NCBI GenBank assembly: GCA_023614405.1
Contig: CM042689.1
Location: forward strand, 304,335,132-304,399,131
DNA: 64,000 nt
Reading direction: 5' to 3'
Origin: Avena insularis
Taxonomy: Eukaryota > Streptophyta > Magnoliopsida > Poales > Poaceae
How positions within the stretch are numbered: position 1 is the first letter of the stretch; every line of letters begins with the position of its first letter. Under the pieces are notes generated by a model that ran no database searches, was not told the DNA's origin, and saw only the letters and a program-made list of their open reading frames with translations. The position numbers were made by a program, and so were the translations under genes. Of the stretch, positions 35,166 through 45,748 are shown piece after piece.

Positions 35166-36040
35166 GGTAGCACCAAAGTTTAGTCCCACCTTTCTAGTTT
35201 AGAGGGAGTTGGACCAATATATATAGTGGAGTGTTTCACTACCTTCTAAAGAGAATGAAGAGGAGTGGCATACACGCGCGCTCCTCCTCCTCCTTCACCG
35301 CCCGCCTCGTCTCGTCACGACGCGCGCGCGCCGCGGTTTGCGGAATTGTGCCTCGGTGCCGATCTTATCTTTTTGCTGCTCGGGAAAATTATTGTGCCAG
35401 TTATTTTTCTGTCAGCCATTTCCGGTCTTTCCGGAAACGTGGGCTGTTACTACTCGGACATGGGCTACGCCCCACGTCTTACCCGACCGGCGCTATATAT
35501 AAACGGCCTTAGGCGAAAACCCTAATACGATAAAAACACACATCTCTCTGCCTCCAGAACCTTGCGCCGCCGCTACACCTTCTCCATCCTCTTCGTGCAC
35601 CGACGACGGGACAAGAGGGCCTCGGAACCACCGCCTCGTGAACCTGTGACGGTGAGGGGCGATCGGGTTTTGGGAGCGTCAAGGACTCTGGCAACATCAC
35701 GTCGACCGACCACTCCTTCCCCGACGAGGACTTCTTCCCGGACATCAGCAGCCTCTACATCGACGCCATGGCTGACGACACTGGTGTCAACGCGAACCTC
35801 AACCCCAACCTGAACGCGAACCCGATTCCTCCTCCAGCACCGTACGTAATCTGCTCCAATCTAGTTCAGTTTCTTGTACTAGCTCTTGGAATAGATGTGA
35901 TCTGCTTATTCTGGTTGAATATGATTTGTTCGTCTATTCTGCTAGTATACATGATTAGATTAATTCCAGCACTTATAGTCATGATTTATTATTACTTATT
36001 TCGGATTAAATATTATGATAATTTGCTTATATTTTCAACA
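35166..36040 (+). repeat. Copia 3' LTR, right part
   Basis: Continues from the copy of CAAGG at 35,161. It carries a TATA-like CTATATATAAACGGCC (about 35,492-35,507) in the plus orientation and ends ATATTTTCAACA at 36,040. Together with 16,603-16,683 the LTR is about 957 bp. Open frames in it (for example 35,562-35,813) are LTR sequence, not genes. Confidence 0.75.
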
Positions 36041-36276
36041 GAATGTATCACGGAGAAATCTAAGTACAAGTTCATCTAATAACTTCCAGATTGATGATAC
36101 GAAATTACTTGTTGCTTCTTATGTTTACTAATTTGTAATAAGACATCTTGTGTCGGAACCCGTGGTGACATCTAAACTACTGGATGGAAAACAAGATCGT
36201 AACTTATTGCGGCTCTTCTTTTGTCGGAACCCGTTGCCGCCCTGAGTCTCCCTATGAACCTCGCTAGACATCTGCT
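36041..36276. other. Flanking DNA without recognisable gene
   Basis: No open frame or repeat is recognised. A short motif TCGGAACCCGT occurs twice (about 36,154 and 36,224). The last eight bases (CATCTGCT) are the target duplication of the next element. Confidence 0.5.
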
Positions 36277-36753
36277 TAGGGATGGCACCCGCCGGGTTTG
36301 GGGCCGGGTCTGGTCCCCCCATACCCGCCCCATTTAAGTTGTCGGGTTTCATTTCTTACCATACCCGTGACTCGGCCGGGTTCGGGGCCCCGGCGGGTAC
36401 CCATCAACGCATGAGACGGGAGCGACGCTGACGCATGCGGGAAGAAAACAATGGGATAGTAGGATGGGTTTGGTGAAAATGGACGCGTGCGTGCGTGTCC
36501 TGTCTTCAGGACTCCATATTCCAGCGTGTGCATGTGATGTGTGTTGTCTGCGTGCATGGCCCGCGTGGACGTGTGGTTAGTCATATGATTATTAGGAATA
36601 GGATTAAGGCTTAGAGCAGGTCTGCGGGTATGGGTTTGCCACCCCCATACCCGTCCCATTAAACTTGGAGGGTCTAACTTTTTACCAAACCCTCCCCATT
36701 TAAAGCGGGTATCCATCGGGTTTGTGGGTTTCGGGGCCCCATTGCCATCCCTA
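36277..36753. mobile_element. hAT-type MITE
   Basis: 477 bp with terminal inverted repeats TAGGGATGGCA / TGCCATCCCTA and the 8-bp target duplication CATCTGCT on both sides (36,269-36,276 and 36,754-36,761). The 8-bp duplication is diagnostic for the hAT superfamily. Inside are inverted tracts around CCGGGTTTGGGG / CGGGTTTGTGGG. No transposase, so it is non-autonomous. Confidence 0.92.
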
Positions 36754-37541
36754 CATCTGCTGCTTCCCACGGACCTCACCCGAGGCCTTGTTCGGTTGCT
36801 GTGGAACCAATCCACCTAGGAAAGAAAACGCCCACGGGTTTGGGTGAACCCCCTCCGTCACCCCAATCCGCTCTCTTCCCGCCCCCTAGAATCCCTGCTT
36901 TATGTATCGTTCGGTTAAACCCAAACGCGCTTAGACCATCGTTTGTTTACACCTACAGTCACAAATGACCGATATGCTGATTGGTTTCAGTTGGCACTGA
37001 TATAGAAACGATTGATATTTACAGGCGTCTAGGCATACCCCCAACATGCTCAGTGTCACCTACATGTCCATGGATCCTCTGAAGAGCCTCTTACTGGCAT
37101 CAGCCGGAGCTCCTCCTTCCGCCGTTGCTGCGGCCAGAAGAGTATGCCGCCAAGAGCACGTCGTTTAGGTCCTGCACCGCGGCACGTCGATCACCACACC
37201 ACCTATGGCTCGATGGTGGTGGTCAGCCACGTCTAGCTCCCAGAAGAAGACGGGGTCATTGTGCACCACGAGCTCCTTGGAATTGCACGATGGCGTGCAC
37301 ATAGGCGGCGACAGGCACGGCGTCACAGTGGTACTGTCATGGCTTGCTGACTTGCAATGGCATTGCTGTGTTGGTGGTGCAAGTGCAGATGAAATCAGTT
37401 ATGGCAAAAGAGTTGGAACTCAAAAGCAAGGGTACACAAATCACACTGCAACTCAACTGACATAACCGATACAATGTCTCTAAAAATACACATATAAAAA
37501 AGGATGTTGCAAATTTGTCTAAATGTGTATGAATCTACATA

Positions 37542-37645
37542 CTCCCTCCGACTCATATTAGTTGACACAAATTTGTCTAGATACAGGTTTGTCTAGCACA
37601 TATATATCTAGATAAATCTAAGTCAACTAATATGATCGGAGGGAG
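37542..37645. mobile_element. Stowaway MITE
   Basis: CTCCCTCCG...CGGAGGGAG, 104 bp, flanked by TA on both sides (37,540-37,541 and 37,646-37,647). The interior is an inverted repeat (TTGACACAAATTTGTCTAGA against its partner). Terminal motif and TA target are those of Tc1/mariner Stowaway elements. Confidence 0.93.
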
Positions 37646-37647
37646 TA

Positions 37648-37713
37648 CTAAATAATGTCTAGATACATTCAAATTAAGGCAAATCTACAACATACTTTTC
37701 AGGACGGAGGGAG
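37648..37713. mobile_element. Stowaway MITE, right-end fragment
   Basis: A second Stowaway right terminus (GACGGAGGGAG, then TA at 37,714-37,715) lies 68 bp beyond the first, with no left terminus of its own. It is either a truncated second copy or the right half of an outer element into which the complete copy inserted. Confidence 0.7.
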
Positions 37714-38971
37714 TAAGAAACTCACTATACCAAGAACTGGAAAGTTCACAAAGTTGTAAGAAACTCTACTCTACCATGAAGCAATGAAACAATCTTGTAT
37801 GTATTTAGTGCAGTAGATTTCCACGCTGTCACAAGAACATTGAATAAGAGTACGTACATCAAGTATCACTATTTCCTAATTTGGGTTAATTTTCTTACGA
37901 CCAACACACAAGTCTTGTCATCGATTCAGAATTCTTCCTACGCTGAGTGTGTGTGAGAGAGAGAATTGGACCTGGACTTGCAGAGGGAGAGAGAGGATAG
38001 AGGTCATCGCCTGGTCAGGCCATCCAGCCCCTGTCGCCCACCCAATTTTGAACTGCCTTACACTGAAAATATATATTGTACATTGCTTGTATACTGAGTA
38101 GAAACTATTGCAAGATATACTGACTAGTAACTATTGCAAGATATGCTTGTATGAAAGAATGATCTGAGTTGGGGTCCAATCTCACCTCTGAGTTGGGGTC
38201 ATGACACCATGCGGATACAGAATTGTGTTCTTTTCATTGTATTGGAGATTTTTGTTGTTCTCTGTTGTCTATCGAAATGTATTTCTGTCTAAGTACTAAG
38301 TACTAAGGTATACATATAGGAAATTGATAAGAACGCTGCTCCTTGTAAACAAGATTGATCTTTTAACATTGAATGGCAGGGCATTAGCTCCTTGGAGGTG
38401 AGATTTCAAAACCTAGACTGACCTAATCTGAAATCCAAAAACCACATGTAGAGCATAAATCAGTTTCTTGAGTTGCAACACTGAGCACACGATTTTTTTC
38501 CATCCCAAATCAAGAACTTGCACAGACCCTAACAAGAGAGGGAGAAGGAGCAAGGCCTTAACTGCGAGAAGGCCGCCGTGGAAGTGGTGGATACCGTTGC
38601 GGCTACCGCCGAGCCGCCAAGGACACATCCGGGTCATGCCACTGCCTCTGCCTTTGGGTAGTTGTGCTGCCGCTGTGAGCCTCTGGGCTGCACGACGGAG
38701 GAGAGGGAGGAGTGCGCTGCATTCGTATTCCTCCACTTTGTTGCGCCGCCTCCTTTACCTGCACGTGGTTGCGCCACTACCGCCACCCTAGGGTCGCCTC
38801 CGTGTGGTGAGGGAAGAGGGCGAGAGATTTTGCTCTCTCGTTCGAGAATCGTTCCACGCGTCCTAGGACGATTGATTTTTCCTGGGTGGAATGGCTCCGA
38901 ATAGGATTGGAAGGGTTTGGGCCGAGCTACAATTCCACGCGGCATAACCGAATAGACAAAAGAGTAAACCG

Positions 38972-40342
38972 CACCAGCGGTCCTAATTCTCTTTACTTGT
39001 CTTCAGTTTGGTCCTAGTTCTTTCAAAATGCATATCTAGATCCTAAATCTTTCGTAAATGATTCATGCGAGGTCCTAAATCGGTTTGACCCATGTTGACC
39101 GGTGCCACACCAAAAGTGAGGACCACGTGGCGTACTAGTCACCCTACATATTTGCGAATAGACCCCTGAGGTTGTATTTCTTCTTCTCCAAATTCACTAT
39201 CTTTGCATGGTAGACCGGCGATGGAGGTGCAGTTCCAGTGAGGCGACTGCCGTGAGGATGGAGCCCATGAGTTTTTGCCCCTTGTTCATCCATGTACCTA
39301 CCTCATCCATCGCGCTCACACAAGAAACACTAGATCCCAGCAAATGTGCACCATGATCCTGCCTTGTCGGGCTGCACGCCACTCCCATGCGCGTTTTGCC
39401 AGAAGGATGCACGCCGCTCCAACATCAGCAACCAGACAAGTTGCATCATTGAGTCGTACCTGGCATTCTCTGCTGCTCGTGCGGCGGCGAGGTGCACGTC
39501 ACGAGCCATAAATGTTATACTCACATCTTGGCTCCTCTTACGCCGCATGGCGGCAAGTTCCTGCGTGGGTAGGAGGGGCGCGCTTTCAGGGTCCAGGTCG
39601 TCTCCATGTCTCTCTATATGACTATGCACCTCGGGAGGTGGCAGCTCATTGCCCCTGCGTCCACTAGGCCACTGACATGCTCTGGCGTCTTGATTCATGC
39701 GTGGTGCCGACGAGGTCAGTCGTGGACTGTTATTGAGAGTCAGGGCAACTGCTCAAACATGAGCATGTCCGACGGGTCTACGTTCATCAACACACATAGC
39801 CTTGCGCCTCTCCTGCAGCCGAGATCCTGGCCAATGCGCGGCTCCAGTTCTGTGTCGATGAGGAGCATAATGGCGCCGATCAAGATGACGGTCGTAGTTG
39901 TATACGACCGTATATCTAAGTAGAATAAATAGTGAATCACCCAATCGACTCTAACCTCCCAACGACGCAGGTCGGCATGTCGCTAGTACTAATTGATCAG
40001 CTAGCTAGCTTTGATTCGTACATGCGAGGACATCGCTGAGCGTAGGCGTAGCAGAACGACACGAGGTGATCCTACGCCATGAACATCGGCGACAAAGAGC
40101 GGAGATGGAAAAGAACTAGGGGTCCAGGAATTAGAACCTCACATCTTATAAGGGGTCATCCATAAATTTTCCCAACTACCACATGTCTAATGTTGATGAA
40201 TATACCGGTCAACATGGATCAAACCGATTTAGGACCTCTCGTAAATTACTTATAAAATATTTAGGACCTAGATATGCATTTTGTAAGAACTGGGACTAAA
40301 CTGAAGACACCCAACACCCAACAAGAATTAGGACCGGTGGTG
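38972..40342. mobile_element. DNA transposon with 132-139-bp inverted repeats (Mutator-like?)
   Basis: The left arm (38,972-39,103) and the reverse complement of the right arm (40,204-40,342) match over their length: CGGTCCTAATTCT, GTCTTCAGTTT, AAAATGCATATCTAG, GAGGTCCTAAATCGGTTTGA and CCATGTTGACCGGT, in order. TIRs above 100 bp suggest a Mutator-like element, but the flanking 9-mers do not match, so no target duplication supports it. The interior (1.1 kb) encodes no recognised transposase; a 123-codon minus frame (39,330-39,698) is open but unrecognised. Confidence 0.75.
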
Positions 40343-41303
40343 CTGGACGTGGATTAATCCATGACTAGGCCTACCAACGCGGGTTGACGGGGATTAGGCC
40401 ACGATCCCGGCCGGCGAGGGGCTAACAGAACAAGGCCTCGGGCGTGCGGCTTCCCACCGACCCCGCCGGAGGCGTGCAGCTCCCTACCAACCCCGCCGGC
40501 CACCCCAAGGATCTCGCTGCCCGCCAGCTGCTCCCCACGGATCTTGCTGGACCTTTGGTGCTCGATTAATGGAGAAGAAGAGAGGATGGGAGGGGCGGAG
40601 TGATGGATCCTGGGACCAGTTCCATGGAGCCTCAATGCGGTGGAGATGGGAGGGGGCGATTTTTTCACCCGCCATGGCGCTCTGGCGGCGGTAGCGGTCA
40701 GGCCCACGAGTGTCTATGATATATTTTTTTCTGGCCCGTGGGTCTTCACTTAACGGGAATAGGTGGGATGGGCGCTGTGGGCAGCCCGTGACCACTTACA
40801 GCCTGACGACAAAGGCAGTGGACACTTTGGTGCACAATATCACAAGGCTAAATAGATGAATGTGACTCCAGGCCTCCCAGAATCAGAGTAGACAGTTTCT
40901 AATCATCTTCAGGTTCAGAACATATTGGCTCTGAAGCACAAAAACTTTATCAACTACCTGAAAAGAGTAACCAGAGCATGAAGATGAAAAAAACACAGTC
41001 AATAAGCTTAAATGTAGAATCTCAAGCACATGACATCGATCAGCTAAGAATGATATTCATCACCAAGGAAAACATCCACTTGAGGATGTAAATTCTGTTG
41101 TTCACAAGTGATGACAACTGTCCACAAGTCCGCAACCAATGGTTTTCACTTGCAGATATAATCACCACTAAGATGTTTGCAACCCCACTTCGACCCCAAA
41201 AGTATTACAATGATTACGACGACAGAGATAAGCTATGTTGAACAATGACATGACAGAGTTCTAAGCATCAGCGGTGCACAAGGGTGCAGACAGCTCCTTC
41301 ACG
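40343..41303. other. Intergenic DNA with no supported feature
   Basis: 40,343-40,790 is GC-rich, with open frames but no recognisable product. 40,800-41,303 is AT-rich and may be 3' untranslated or flanking DNA of the SKP1 remnant or of the gene beyond it. Nothing else is seen. Confidence 0.5.
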
Positions 41304-41477
41304 CTACTCAAAAGCCCACTGGTTCTCCCTGCGAATCTCCTCTTCCTCCTCAGGCATGAAGTCATTCTTGATGTTAAAGGTCTTGCATATCTCCTAGGGG
41401 TCTTGTCCTTAATCATGTCAAGCAACATTATGGCAGGTAAGGTATCGCAAGCCTGGGATGTTGAGGTAGTTTGCAAT
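41304..41477 (-). pseudogene. SKP1-like 3' exon, frameshifted remnant
   Basis: The minus-strand translation starts IANYLNIPGL and ends EEEEEIRRENQWAFE plus stop, the conserved C-terminus of plant SKP1, the adaptor that links cullin to F-box proteins in SCF ubiquitin ligases. TTTTTTCAG just upstream is a good 3' splice site, so this is a genomic, not a processed, copy. One inserted base after NVA and one missing base near DKTP throw about 17 codons out of frame, after which the original frame returns. The first exon is not present nearby. It lies 514 bp downstream of the ubiquitin-like gene on the same strand. Confidence 0.85.
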
Positions 41478-41990
41478 CTGAAAAAAGTTTCCGAGGGTGT
41501 CAGAGAAAACAATGAAAATAGCATATAGATCAGTTGCTGCTAACTTTCAGACACTAGAAAATCAGGTCTAAGAGAGCTTTTGGGCTGGAAGACATGTTAA
41601 GTCGGGAAAATCTAATGGGCTCAGCGGAATACTTCACCCCCTAACCTAGGAATACTTCTTCATAATACAACTGGACTTATTTGATGTGCTGTGGCAGTAA
41701 TTCCTAGGTATGGCAGTAAATCTAATGGGCTAGTCCGGAAGAAGTATATGAGATTAGAAGACCACAAGATGAAATTGAAAATTAACACGGCTCCACACAT
41801 CACCCCCTAGCCTAATCTAATGGAAACTACCCTAATATAATCTAAAGCCCCTGAATAGGTGTGCCAATATGCCAAACAGAGAGTAAAGTTTCCATTCAAC
41901 CATTATGATCAATTGTTCATTTGATTAAGGAAAGAACTCTATTGCAGTAAGTAAATTAAAAGGAGTAAATTTAAAGAAGCAGTTTCATAC
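41478..41990. other. Spacer between the SKP1 remnant and the ubiquitin-like gene
   Basis: AT-rich, with no open frame of note. On the minus strand it begins with GTATGA (a 5' splice-like motif) and ends with a pyrimidine tract plus CAG at 41,478, so it could be an intron in the 3' untranslated region. Confidence 0.4.
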
Positions 41991-44900
41991 CTATGCCTTA
42001 TCCAATAGCTCAGAAAACGTCAACGAGTTCTGGCGTGCAGATGCAACAGCTGGGCTCCAATACCGACGAATCAGCAATCTTATGACAAGTGGCAGCAGAT
42101 AGATGAAAAGGAAACAGAACATCGCCTCTGCTGCCTTCAGGTCCATCTATAAAGATTTGGCATATCAGAAACTCAGAATTAAGGGTCATATAGTAAAATG
42201 ACACATTATGAGAATTGAGAAGTTACACACCTGTTTACGTTCTGAATGACTCAGATAATTCCTTCCAAGAAGCCAAAGGGAGTAAAGAGATCCATCTTTA
42301 TAATTGCCAGTCCTGTACTGCCCAGTGTTGTGGTCATAGACTTTAAACAAACGAACAGCCTTCAGAATTGGAACAGCATCTGCTTTGTCAAACCAAGGAA
42401 TGGGAGAACCACCCAATAAAGAAAACAGGGCATTCCTTTCTGAGCTAGACAGGTATTTCACTTTCAGATCCAAAGATAATATGAGAGCGATTTTTTCTGC
42501 TGAGCTCATGCCTGATGGATCCAGAAGGAAAACGCTTCGCCACTGTGGGGTCCATCCATCCTCAACTTCATTGCGTTTTGTCATGCCTTTAATATAATCT
42601 ACCAGATGATGAAGATGGTTGGGTAGCATACTGGATGATTTGTCCATTTCATGGATACCTTGTCTATTGGCAGCAACTCTGTCTGGACTGTAACGCAGAT
42701 ATGACTCCAGAATACTCCCACCATCTAAGATGTTCTGCCTGTATGCCGCAGTGGACCAATTTTCAAAGTGGGGGGCACGAAACATGAGACAATCAAATTG
42801 CTTCACATATACAATGTCCCAGATTGTGAAACGCTTCAGACAACGTTTGTTAGCATGAATAAGCTCAATCATTGTAAACAGCCACTTATACACTTTCCGT
42901 CCAGCTTTTCCAAGTGAAACAAAATAACGGGCACTAAGAGATCGACATGGAGGGTCAGTGAACCTAACCACGTCGAAAAGCAAATCGCCCTGCCTTAAAA
43001 TGTAGTGATAAAGTTCTTCATACTCCAATGTAAGAGAAATGGTTCTGAAATAAAGAATGCATGCATTTAAATATCTACAGTATATGCGAAACTAGCAATC
43101 AGAAAATTAAAGGAAGTGTAAAAACACAATTAAAGAAAGTGTAAAAACACTATACTTTGGTATATCTGGAAAACCTCCCCTTATCCTGGGAGAAATGATG
43201 AATGTTGCATCCCTCATGCCAATACCAATAAGTTTGTCCAGGTCCAGAATCTTGCCATTAACTTCAATGTAAGGGTCACACAGATAGATCCGACTTTTTC
43301 GAAGAGCATCTTTCACCATTTGTCTAACTGAAGACTTGCACTTCATTTGAATTGATACCGTAGGGCAATCAAGTACCTTTACAAACACCTGCAAAAAATG
43401 AAATATAAGTGAGGAGGTTCCAGAATGTTCAAGACATGAGTTAGTGTTAGGTGAAGCAAGGACCCAGTTTGTCTTTGTCTCTGCATTAGTGTCAATGAAA
43501 TTTAGTAAGCTTTTTAGTTTTGGCATGGATGAATTACACACGGTTGGCATATTGTAATTAGATAAATGCGATGGTCTGACACCTACATGCAAATAACCCT
43601 GCTTTTTTATTACTATACAGTTGGAGAGGTCTATCAGAAAGGAAAGCAACACCCAGGGAATATCAGCTCACAGATATAGTCCTAAATGAAAGACTACTAC
43701 CCCCAAACCCTCTTTAAAAAACAAAATCTAGATAGAATCTGAATTTCCAATTAAATTGACAGCAAGGGACCAAAGATCCTCAATCAGTGAAAACAGTTGA
43801 AGGCATGAGAAACCTAATACTGATTATACTAATGGGGATAGGGAATATGGAGGCTTTTAAGATATTCATTTTGGTCGCAGAACCTCATACAAGATGCTCC
43901 TGCAATCGATGAACTGGCTAGCCTATTTTTTGTTGAACCATTATGGCTCAGTAAATAAACAATGCAGAATAATTCTTATAGTTACCTGAACAGTTTTTGG
44001 GAAGCTTAGAGGATTGGGCCACAGACATCGAGTCACTGTTAACAGAGTCGTGTACATCAGTTATCTGCCCACTGCCACTGCTTCCAGGGATACAATAATC
44101 ATGTGGAGTGGTTGCTTGCACATAGGCCTCATAGGCAATGTGGCAATCACCTAATCAGCCGAAATATATCTCATTAACATTTTATAAGGTCATAAAACAG
44201 TATAAAAAAGGGGAAAAATAGTAATGCATATGACAAGCAGTGGTACCAACATATTCTGTTGCAAGTCATATGTTGGCAGTCCCAACATATTCTCACTCCA
44301 ACATGACTGTAATCTACTTCCCAGATGGGAAAATGAAACCTACTTCTCAGATGGCAGTCCCCTCACTACCAACATGACTGTCACAAAATTGGCAAAAGTA
44401 GTAACATGGGAGCATAGTCATCTGTTGCAAGTACCAACATATTCTCACTAAGAAGACACAAATCTAATTCGCAGATGGGAAAATGAAACCTACTTCTCAG
44501 ATGGCAGTCCCCTCACTACCAACATGACTGTACCAAAATTGCCAAAAATAGTAACATGGGAGCATAGTCATCTGTTGCAAATACCAACATATTCTCACTT
44601 CGAAGACACAAATCTAATTCGCAGATGGGAAAATGAAACCTAGATAAGTGTTTCCTCACACAAAATGATCTAACAGGAGCTAAACCCTAGCAAAAAAAAT
44701 AAGTAACCCCCGCTTCGGGAGGGGCTCTCACTTATTGCGTTGGCATGGCCGGCTATCTGGATGCAAAAAACAAGGATCGACTTTAGGGGCTACGAGCCGT
44801 ACGGACTCCTGGCAAAATCCATAAACGGAGATGGGAGAAGGGGGCAGGGGCAAGGATTTCGGAGCTACAGGCTTCGTACTTACTCAAGCAGCGCTGGGCG

Positions 44901-45188
44901 CTTCGGGAGGGGCTCAGGCACTTCATCGCCTCGGCATGATCTGTATCTGGATACAAAAAACACAGGATCGAGATTAGGGGCTACGGGCCGTACGGACTCA
45001 TGGGCAAAATCCATAAAGGGGGAGGGAGAAGGGGGAGGGGCGACGATTTCGGAGCTACAAGCTCCGTACTTACTGAAGCAGCGCTGGGCGGCGATGTCGC
45101 CCGCCACGCTGTTGCCCAGAGGGTTGGGCCCGCACCCAGACCCTTGTCGACGGCGGCCGCCGACGACGCGGCGCCTCCTCTTTGCCAT
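41991..45188 (-). CDS. Five-exon gene: ubiquitin-like domain plus C-terminal membrane helix, 558 aa, function unknown
   Basis: Exons on the minus strand: 45,188-45,074; 44,150-43,986; 43,582-43,156; 43,044-42,231; 42,146-41,991. All introns are GT-AG and the phases fit (115+165+427+814+156 nt, 559 codons with stop). The basic N-terminus (MAKRRRRVVGGRRR) could be a nuclear signal. Residues about 159-230 form a ubiquitin-like domain: VFVKVLD...TVSIQMKCKSSVRQMV start, ending TFIISPRIRGG, close to the ubiquitin tail. Residues about 236-507 (motifs YRQNILDGGSILESYL, LLGGSPIPWFDKADAVPIL) are not recognised. The last exon has a membrane helix (MFCFLFIYLLPLVIRLLI) with a positive flank. This is the only intact host gene here. 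A pyrimidine tract plus CAG at 43,389 could be an alternative acceptor within exon 3. Role unknown; a membrane-tethered ubiquitin-fold protein is inference. Confidence 0.8.
44233..44642. repeat. Tandem repeat, 150-bp unit, about 2.7 copies, in intron 1
   Basis: CAGATGGGAAAATGAAACC recurs at 44,322, 44,472 and 44,622 (period 150). CCAACATATTCTCACT and GCAGTCCCCTCACTACCAAC recur with it. It lies in intron 1 of the ubiquitin-like gene; its open frame (44,224-44,451) is not a gene. Confidence 0.9.
44713..45090. repeat. 188-190-bp tandem duplication covering the end of exon 1 and its splice donor
   Basis: 44,713-44,900 and 44,901-45,090 are diverged copies sharing CTTCGGGAGGGGCTC, CCGTACGGACTC, GGCAAAATCCATAAA and GCAGCGCTGGGCG. 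The right copy holds the true exon 1 end and donor (CTTCA, then GTAAGTAC). The left copy carries a second donor-like GTAAGTACG inside intron 1. Confidence 0.85.
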
Positions 45189-45532
45189 GTGAAGTGGACG
45201 GTGGGGGAGGGAGAGGGTTTTGGTTGAAGGGTGTCAGGCGGAATATTCTAGAGGAAGCCTCGCCCGGCCTGTTTTATGAAATTCGAGAAGAGAGGGCGGG
45301 AAAGAGGGGAGAGAGGTAGACACAGAAGCGCGGGATTCTGCCGATCGGCCGGCGCGTGTCTACGGTGATGGACGAGGTGGGAAGGGGTTTCGGCTAAGCG
45401 GCACCCGGGCTAGGAATGTTGCCTCATGCTCCCGAGGCTTCGAGATATATAGAATAAATATACTACGCGTACGCTAGAAAATCCCAATTCCAGAATTACA
45501 TGGTTTTGAGTCTCAAAAAGAAAAGATTTACA
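45189..45532 (-). promoter_or_regulatory. Probable promoter and 5' untranslated region of the ubiquitin-like gene
   Basis: GC-rich, purine-rich DNA upstream of the ATG at 45,188. No clear TATA box at a convincing distance. An AT-rich patch (about 45,440-45,470) lies about 260 bp out. Assignment is by position only. Confidence 0.4.
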
Positions 45533-45736
45533 GCAAACCAACCTGTGGTTAGATGGTTAGGAGGATGGTTGTACTCCTAGCCCATTAGAGTTCAAACCCC
45601 ATGTTTGACACTGTGTGTTGCATAAAATGCGGAATATTCTTTCAGTGGGAGGCGACGTTTCCGTCAACAGCGAGGCGTCCGTGGTGACTTCGTCAATCTC
45701 TTGTGAGCTTCTTCGATTATACTATGTTTCTCAAAA
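45533..45736 (+). mobile_element. Au-type SINE
   Basis: 204 bp flanked by the direct repeat AAAAGATTTACA (45,521-45,532 and 45,737-45,748). A pol III A box (GTGGTTAGATGGTTAGGAGG) and B box (GAGTTCAAACC) are followed by TTTCAGTGGGAGGCGACGTT and GTGGTGACTTCGTCAATCTC, the recognisable body of the Au SINE of wheat and relatives. Family recalled from knowledge; the target duplication is seen directly. Confidence 0.92.
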
Positions 45737-45748
45737 AAAAGATTTACA

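Larger units (their letters stand above)
36784..38956. mobile_element. Possible Harbinger-like DNA element (degenerate ends)
   Basis: The left end GGCCTTGTTCGGTTGCTGTGG is typical of grass PIF/Harbinger-type MITEs. The sequence ending at 38,956 (TTCCACGCGGCATAACCGAA) is an imperfect inverted match. A better inverted copy of CCCGAGGCCTTGTTC lies at 40,428-40,442, so the real right end is uncertain. No 3-bp duplication was confirmed. Inside are Stowaway copies (37,542-37,713), a GC-rich piece (37,080-37,460) and a further GC-rich piece (38,520-38,830), neither with a recognisable product. Confidence 0.35.

Noticed and set aside
37080..37465. Host gene in the GC-rich stretch
   Set aside because: Frames on both strands are short, stop-broken and without recognisable domain or splice sites.
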